A stretch of 64,000 nt of DNA from Thalassolituus sp006212115 (lineage in GTDB: Bacteria > Pseudomonadota > Gammaproteobacteria > Pseudomonadales > Oceanobacteraceae): assembly GCF_040372045.1 (NCBI RefSeq), contig NZ_BAABWH010000010.1. One strand, given 5' to 3'. Each line of letters begins with the position of its first letter. The stretch's first letter is position 1. The notes beneath the pieces were generated by a model. It searched no databases. It worked only from the letters and a program-made list of their open reading frames with translations, and was not told where the DNA came from. Both the position numbers and the translations under genes were made by a program. Below are positions 60,400 through 64,000 of the stretch, piece by piece.

Positions 60400-60518
60400 A
60401 CTGCCTCGGTAACGCTTTCGAGGCGACGCTATGTGTAGCTAGTGGTTAATATAAAAATTCGGGACGAATGATAGGTGATGAGCGTCGTTGCGTAAAATGC
60501 TATTATTGCGGGGGTCTG

Positions 60519-60533
60519 TTGCATTATTTGCAA
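60519..60533. promoter_or_regulatory. Candidate IlvY operator
   Basis: TTGCA TTATT TGCAA, a perfect 5+5+5 palindrome containing the LysR-type T-N11-A pattern, 26 bases before the ilvY start. IlvY of E. coli binds palindromes in the ilvY-ilvC gap and activates ilvC. Confidence 0.55.
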
Positions 60534-60559
60534 TCAATCTCTTTCCTCGGTAATAGCGT

Positions 60560-61435
60560 ATGGAATACAAAGACTTACGGGTCTTCCTCACCGTTGTTGA
60601 AGCTCAACATCTTGGCCGTGCGGGTCAGCAATTACACATGAGTCCATCAACACTCAGCCGTCGTATCAGTCGTATGGAACAGGATGCGGGCACTCAGTTA
60701 CTGATACGTGACAGCGGGCCGTTAACGTTGACGCCAGCCGGTGAGCTGTTTCGCCAGCACGCAGAGCAGACCCTAGACGCGTGGCAGTCATTGAGGTCGG
60801 CCGTGAATACGGATATCAGCGATCTTGAAGGGTCTTTGACATTGTTTTGCTCGGTCACAGCGAGTTATTCATTTCTTGCTGATCTACTCGCTCGATTCCG
60901 TGAGCGTTATCCCCGCGTGGATCTGCGTGTGCGTACGGGGGATGCTGCAGAGTCCATCCCTCGTGTGGAAACGGGCGATGCCGATGTGGTTATCGCCGCA
61001 CGCCCGGAGCAGCTGGCGGCGGGGCTGACCTTTCGTGGTATTTCTGAATCACCGCTTCTGTTTATTGCTCCTAAGGCGGTTGGTACGGTACCGCAGTTAT
61101 CGACGTCCGAAATTGACTGGTCAGGTGTGCCCATGGTGCTATCTGAAACCGGATTAGCCAGAACCCGCGTTAACCGCTGGTTTGAGTCCCGGGGGTTGAA
61201 TCCAAATATATACGCGCAGGTCAGCGGGCATGAGGCCATCGTCAGTATGGTGGCGCTCGGTGTGGGTGTTGGGGTCGTACCGCAGGTGGTGTTGCAGAAT
61301 AGCCCCTTGGCGAACCGGGTGCGCGAGTTACGCGTGACGCCGGAATTGGAGCCTTTTCATATCGGCTTATGCTCAAGGACCGAGCGTCTCAACGAGCCAG
61401 TATTGCAGGCGTTATGGCAAACAGCGGGGCGTTAA
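60560..61435 (+). CDS. ilvY: LysR-family activator IlvY
   Basis: 291 residues. The helix-turn-helix reads FLTVVEAQHLGRAGQQLHMS and then PSTLSRRISRMEQDAG, close to E. coli IlvY. The effector domain has LFCSVTASYSFLADLL, RTGDAAESIPRVETGDADV and VSGHEAIVSMVALGVGVGVV, as in IlvY. It should activate ilvC when acetolactate or acetohydroxybutyrate is present. Divergent from ilvC with a 281-base gap. Confidence 0.92.
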   Translation: MEYKDLRVFLTVVEAQHLGRAGQQLHMSPSTLSRRISRMEQDAGTQLLIRDSGPLTLTPAGELFRQHAEQTLDAWQSLRSAVNTDISDLEGSLTLFCSVTASYSFLADLLARFRERYPRVDLRVRTGDAAESIPRVETGDADVVIAARPEQLAAGLTFRGISESPLLFIAPKAVGTVPQLSTSEIDWSGVPMVLSETGLARTRVNRWFESRGLNPNIYAQVSGHEAIVSMVALGVGVGVVPQVVLQNSPLANRVRELRVTPELEPFHIGLCSRTERLNEPVLQALWQTAGR

Positions 61436-61532
61436 GTGCTCAATCATGGTCAGAAGGCCTCCTTTCGACCATAATGACCCCATAATTTATATCTTCGCAT
61501 TGCGAGCGAAGTCACCTACTAAGGATCAAAGT

Positions 61533-62276
61533 GTGAGTGATAACGAAGAGGCGCCAGTACCGGTAGCGAGTAAACGAGACAGAAAGGGGATCTATCTTCT
61601 TCCTAATCTGTTCACCACCGGTGCCCTGTTTTCTGGTTTTTACGCCGTAGTCGCAGCGATGAACGGTGACTTCGAAAATGCCGCCATCGCTATTTTCGTC
61701 GCTATGGTACTCGACGGTCTGGATGGGCGTGTTGCACGCATGACGAACACCCAAAGTGATTTTGGTGCCGAATACGACAGCCTGGCTGACATGGTGTCAT
61801 TTGGTGTCGCCCCGGCGCTGGTGGCGTTTAGCTGGTCATTGCAGGACCTCGGTAAGGTCGGATGGGTAGCCGCTTTTGTGTACTGCGCGGGCGCTGCGCT
61901 GCGACTGGCGAGATTCAATACACAGGTCGCGGTCGCTGATAAGAACTACTTCACTGGACTTGCCAGTCCGTCGGCTGCGGCCATCGTCGCTGGTACGGTC
62001 TGGGTCTTTAGCGAAGGTGGCACTCCGGGTGCAAATGTGGATTGGTTGATGGCGTTCATCGTTACCGCTGCAGGCTTACTGATGGTCAGTAACTTTAAAT
62101 ACCACAGTTTTAAGGGACTGGACCTCCGCGGCAAGATTCCATTCGTTGCGTTGCTCGCCATCGTGATGGGCTTTGCGATCGTCTCTATTGACCCTGCGAC
62201 AGTCTTGTTGGCCGTGTTTATGCTCTACGCGTTATCGGGTCCTGCATGGGCAGTGAAAGAAAAGCTGTTCGATTGA
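61533..62276 (+). CDS. pssA: CDP-diacylglycerol-serine O-phosphatidyltransferase
   Basis: 247 residues from a GTG at 61533 with AAGGATC upstream; the frame is open 29 codons further. The CDP-alcohol motif is DGLDGRVARMTNTQSDFGAE, then YDSLADMVSFGVAPA. About eight membrane segments. It makes phosphatidylserine, the precursor of phosphatidylethanolamine. ilvC, then pssA, then msrPQ, is also the order in Pseudomonas. Confidence 0.94.
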   Translation: MSDNEEAPVPVASKRDRKGIYLLPNLFTTGALFSGFYAVVAAMNGDFENAAIAIFVAMVLDGLDGRVARMTNTQSDFGAEYDSLADMVSFGVAPALVAFSWSLQDLGKVGWVAAFVYCAGAALRLARFNTQVAVADKNYFTGLASPSAAAIVAGTVWVFSEGGTPGANVDWLMAFIVTAAGLLMVSNFKYHSFKGLDLRGKIPFVALLAIVMGFAIVSIDPATVLLAVFMLYALSGPAWAVKEKLFD

Positions 62277-62316
62277 CGACTACTGTGTAAACAGACACAG
62301 TAAATACGAAGACATG

Positions 62317-62347
62317 AAAAAGCCCGGCACGATCACCGGGCTTTTTT
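62317..62347 (+). terminator. Terminator of pssA
   Basis: Stem GCCCGG (62322-62327) with CCGGGC (62336-62341), A run before and TTTTTT after. It lies 46 bases after the pssA stop. Confidence 0.85.
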
Positions 62348-62378
62348 GTCTGAGACGTTCAGCCATAAAGAGGTATGT

Positions 62379-63383
62379 ATGTTCTTTCCAAAGCGTCGCT
62401 ATCCCAAGATTGATCCGTCTGAAATTACACCTGAGTCCCATTATGTAAACCGCCGCCTGTTTATGAAGGGCACGTTGAGCGCTGCAGCTGCGCTAAGCAC
62501 AATACAGGCTCAAGCACTCGTCGAGCCTGAAGCGGGCAGTCGACTACCTAAGGGGCCGGACTGGTTGAACAAAGCTATCGTCAATGCGACCGAGACGTCA
62601 TATGGCGCTGGTGAAAAGTCTGCACCTTATGCCTCTGCTACTCAGTACAACAACTTCTATGAATTTGGGATGAGTAAATCCGATCCATTCGAGAACTCGG
62701 GAGATTTTAAGGCTGATCCATGGAGTGTAACGATAGAAGGAGAGTGTGAGGTCAAAGGGACGTTCGCACTTGAGGACTTGATGAAGGGCATTGACCTTGA
62801 AGAGCGTATCTATCGTTTACGTTGTGTTGAAGCCTGGTCGATGGTGATTCCATGGATTGGTTTTCCCCTGGCAGATCTGATCAAACGTTTTAAACCATTG
62901 TCATCAGCAAAGTACGTGGAGTTCGAAACCATTCAGCGGCCGAAAGAAATGCCGGGGCAGCGTTCCGTGTTCTCAACCATCGACTGGCCCTATCGTGAAG
63001 GTTTGCGTATAGACGAAGCGATGAATCCACTGACCCTGATGGCCGTTGGCATGTATGGGAATGTTTTGCCCAATCAGAATGGCGCGCCGATGCGACTGGT
63101 CGCTCCTTGGAAGTATGGTTTCAAGAGTATTAAGTCTATTGTTGCTATCCGCTTCCGTGAAACCATGCCTGCGACCACTTGGAATGATCTTGCTCCACAA
63201 GAATACGGTTTCTATGCCAATGTAAATCCTGAGGTCGACCACCCACGATGGAGCCAGGCCTCTGAGAGGCGCCTGCCTAATAGCATCTTCACGCCAAACC
63301 GAATACCAACAGAGATGTTCAATGGTTACGGAGAGCAGGTTGCACATCTCTATAAAGGTCTGGACCTGACTAAATGGTATTAA
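62379..63383 (+). CDS. msrP: MsrP periplasmic methionine-sulfoxide reductase catalytic subunit
   Basis: 334 residues from the ATG at 62379 with AAAGAGG upstream. The N-terminus has a twin-arginine signal (NRRLFMKGTLSAAAALS), so the folded Mo-cofactor protein is exported by Tat. The molybdenum ligand is Cys149 in YRLRCVEAWSMVIPW. PLADLIKRFKPLSSAKYVEF and WKYGFKSIKSIVAIRF are also typical of MsrP (YedY). It repairs oxidised methionine in envelope proteins. Overlaps msrQ by 10 bases. Confidence 0.95.
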   Translation: MFFPKRRYPKIDPSEITPESHYVNRRLFMKGTLSAAAALSTIQAQALVEPEAGSRLPKGPDWLNKAIVNATETSYGAGEKSAPYASATQYNNFYEFGMSKSDPFENSGDFKADPWSVTIEGECEVKGTFALEDLMKGIDLEERIYRLRCVEAWSMVIPWIGFPLADLIKRFKPLSSAKYVEFETIQRPKEMPGQRSVFSTIDWPYREGLRIDEAMNPLTLMAVGMYGNVLPNQNGAPMRLVAPWKYGFKSIKSIVAIRFRETMPATTWNDLAPQEYGFYANVNPEVDHPRWSQASERRLPNSIFTPNRIPTEMFNGYGEQVAHLYKGLDLTKWY

Positions 63384-63982
63384 CACTGACAGGGCGCAGA
63401 TGGATAGTAGCTCTCGCCTCTGCGCTGCCTCTTCTATACATCGTGCAGGCGATAGTCCGTGTTCAGATGGGAGAGTGGAATCTGCTCGGCCCAGAACCGG
63501 GCAAAGCGATCACCTTGTTTACCGGAACCTGGGGATTTAACTTTTTGTTGATGACGCTCGCGATCACACCATTGAGCAGGTATGCCGGGCAGCGTTGGCT
63601 GATGGCGCATCGACGCATGCTGGGTCTGTATGCTGCCTTCTATGTTTCCCTGCATGCGCTGGCGTATCTCGCGTTCCTGCTCGGATGGCAATGGGGGGAA
63701 CTTGGCCGTGAAGTGGTTGAGCGCCCGTACTTATTAGTAGGTGCTCTTTCGTGGTTACTTCTGCTGCCACTTGTCGTTACCTCCACAAGAGGATGGCAGA
63801 GGACGTTGAAAAAACGTTGGAAGCGAGTCCATCAGCTTATCTACATTATTGTCGCACTGGCTGCTGTTCACTATTTATTACAAATAAGGGCTAGCTGGTT
63901 AGACCCTGTCGCCTACACTCTAATAGCTGCAATTCTGTTGGCACTGCGAACCCACTTCTTTGTTAACAGAAAGCGGGTCTGA
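63374..63982 (+). CDS. msrQ: MsrQ heme-binding membrane subunit
   Basis: 202 residues with about six membrane helices and the conserved histidines of the ferric-reductase-like family: MAHRRMLGLYAAFYVSLHAL, then KRWKRVHQLIYIIVALAAVH. LLGPEPGKAITLFTGTWG is a characteristic start. It passes electrons from the quinone pool or cytoplasmic flavin to MsrP. The start overlaps the end of msrP, so the pair is coupled. Confidence 0.95.
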   Translation: MVLTLTGRRWIVALASALPLLYIVQAIVRVQMGEWNLLGPEPGKAITLFTGTWGFNFLLMTLAITPLSRYAGQRWLMAHRRMLGLYAAFYVSLHALAYLAFLLGWQWGELGREVVERPYLLVGALSWLLLLPLVVTSTRGWQRTLKKRWKRVHQLIYIIVALAAVHYLLQIRASWLDPVAYTLIAAILLALRTHFFVNRKRV

Positions 63983-64000
63983 GCCTCCTGAAAATATTTC

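Noticed and set aside
1..64000. CRISPR array, tRNA, rRNA or tmRNA
   Set aside because: No regular short repeats with unique spacers, and no cloverleaf or rRNA-like segment was recognised in the gaps; a covariance-model scan was not possible.

Overview
The window is a chromosomal segment of a marine-type gammaproteobacterium, most like the Oceanospirillales/Pseudomonadales. This is an inference from gene content and order: rpsF-rpsR-rplI-dnaB...alr, epd...pgk...fba, and ilvC/ilvY followed by pssA-msrP-msrQ (the Pseudomonas-type order), together with a class II ilvC, a family I lipase with its foldase, and an ExeM-type exonuclease. Coding density is high. I see no rRNA, tRNA, CRISPR array, intact insertion sequence or prophage.

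Layout. 1-3644 (minus) holds a GH3-fold acyl-adenylating enzyme flanked by two GNAT-like genes. 4103-5461 is glmU. 5529-8876 has a CBS protein, a ComFB-like protein, a Cpx-type two-component pair and a small periplasmic protein behind a CpxR-like box. 8950-14501 has a flavin oxidoreductase, lipase plus foldase, an inositol-phosphatase-like enzyme, a COG0523 GTPase and a NUDIX enzyme. 14648-17428 is a large secreted nuclease. 17506-19054 has four small unknown genes. 19242-28525 is the ribosomal protein/dnaB/alr locus, interrupted by two GNATs, a secreted dockerin protein and a three-gene minus-strand unit encoding a DnaT-like protein with three DNA-binding domains, a phage-P-like helicase loader and a CPXCG protein. 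28544-36278 has a thioesterase, patatin, an orphan ParA ATPase, a glutathionyl-hydroquinone reductase, SelO, and an aldehyde dehydrogenase with a divergent AraC regulator.

36313-47557 is a split epd-pgk-fba glycolysis locus. A lipoprotein and an ABC exporter lie between epd and pgk. Between pgk and fba lies an AT-rich accessory island of about 3 kb with a degenerate IS3-type OrfA fragment and a roughly 255-bp imperfect direct repeat, each copy with a short related ORF, bracketing four small unknown genes. 47656-53081 has an isoprenylcysteine-methyltransferase-like protein, tandem GAF-EAL paralogues (one apparently active, one degenerate), SufE, DapC and a small lipoprotein. 53265-58709 has a glycosidase-like lipoprotein, an alpha/beta hydrolase and TetR regulator, and a divergent molybdopterin oxidoreductase with a perfect TetR-type palindrome between them. 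58788-63982 is ilvC/ilvY, pssA and the MsrPQ methionine sulfoxide repair pair.

The most unusual parts are the GH3/GNAT cluster, the P/DnaT helicase-loading unit inside the dnaB-alr locus, and the repeat-bounded island between pgk and fba. No function is proven for any of these from sequence alone.
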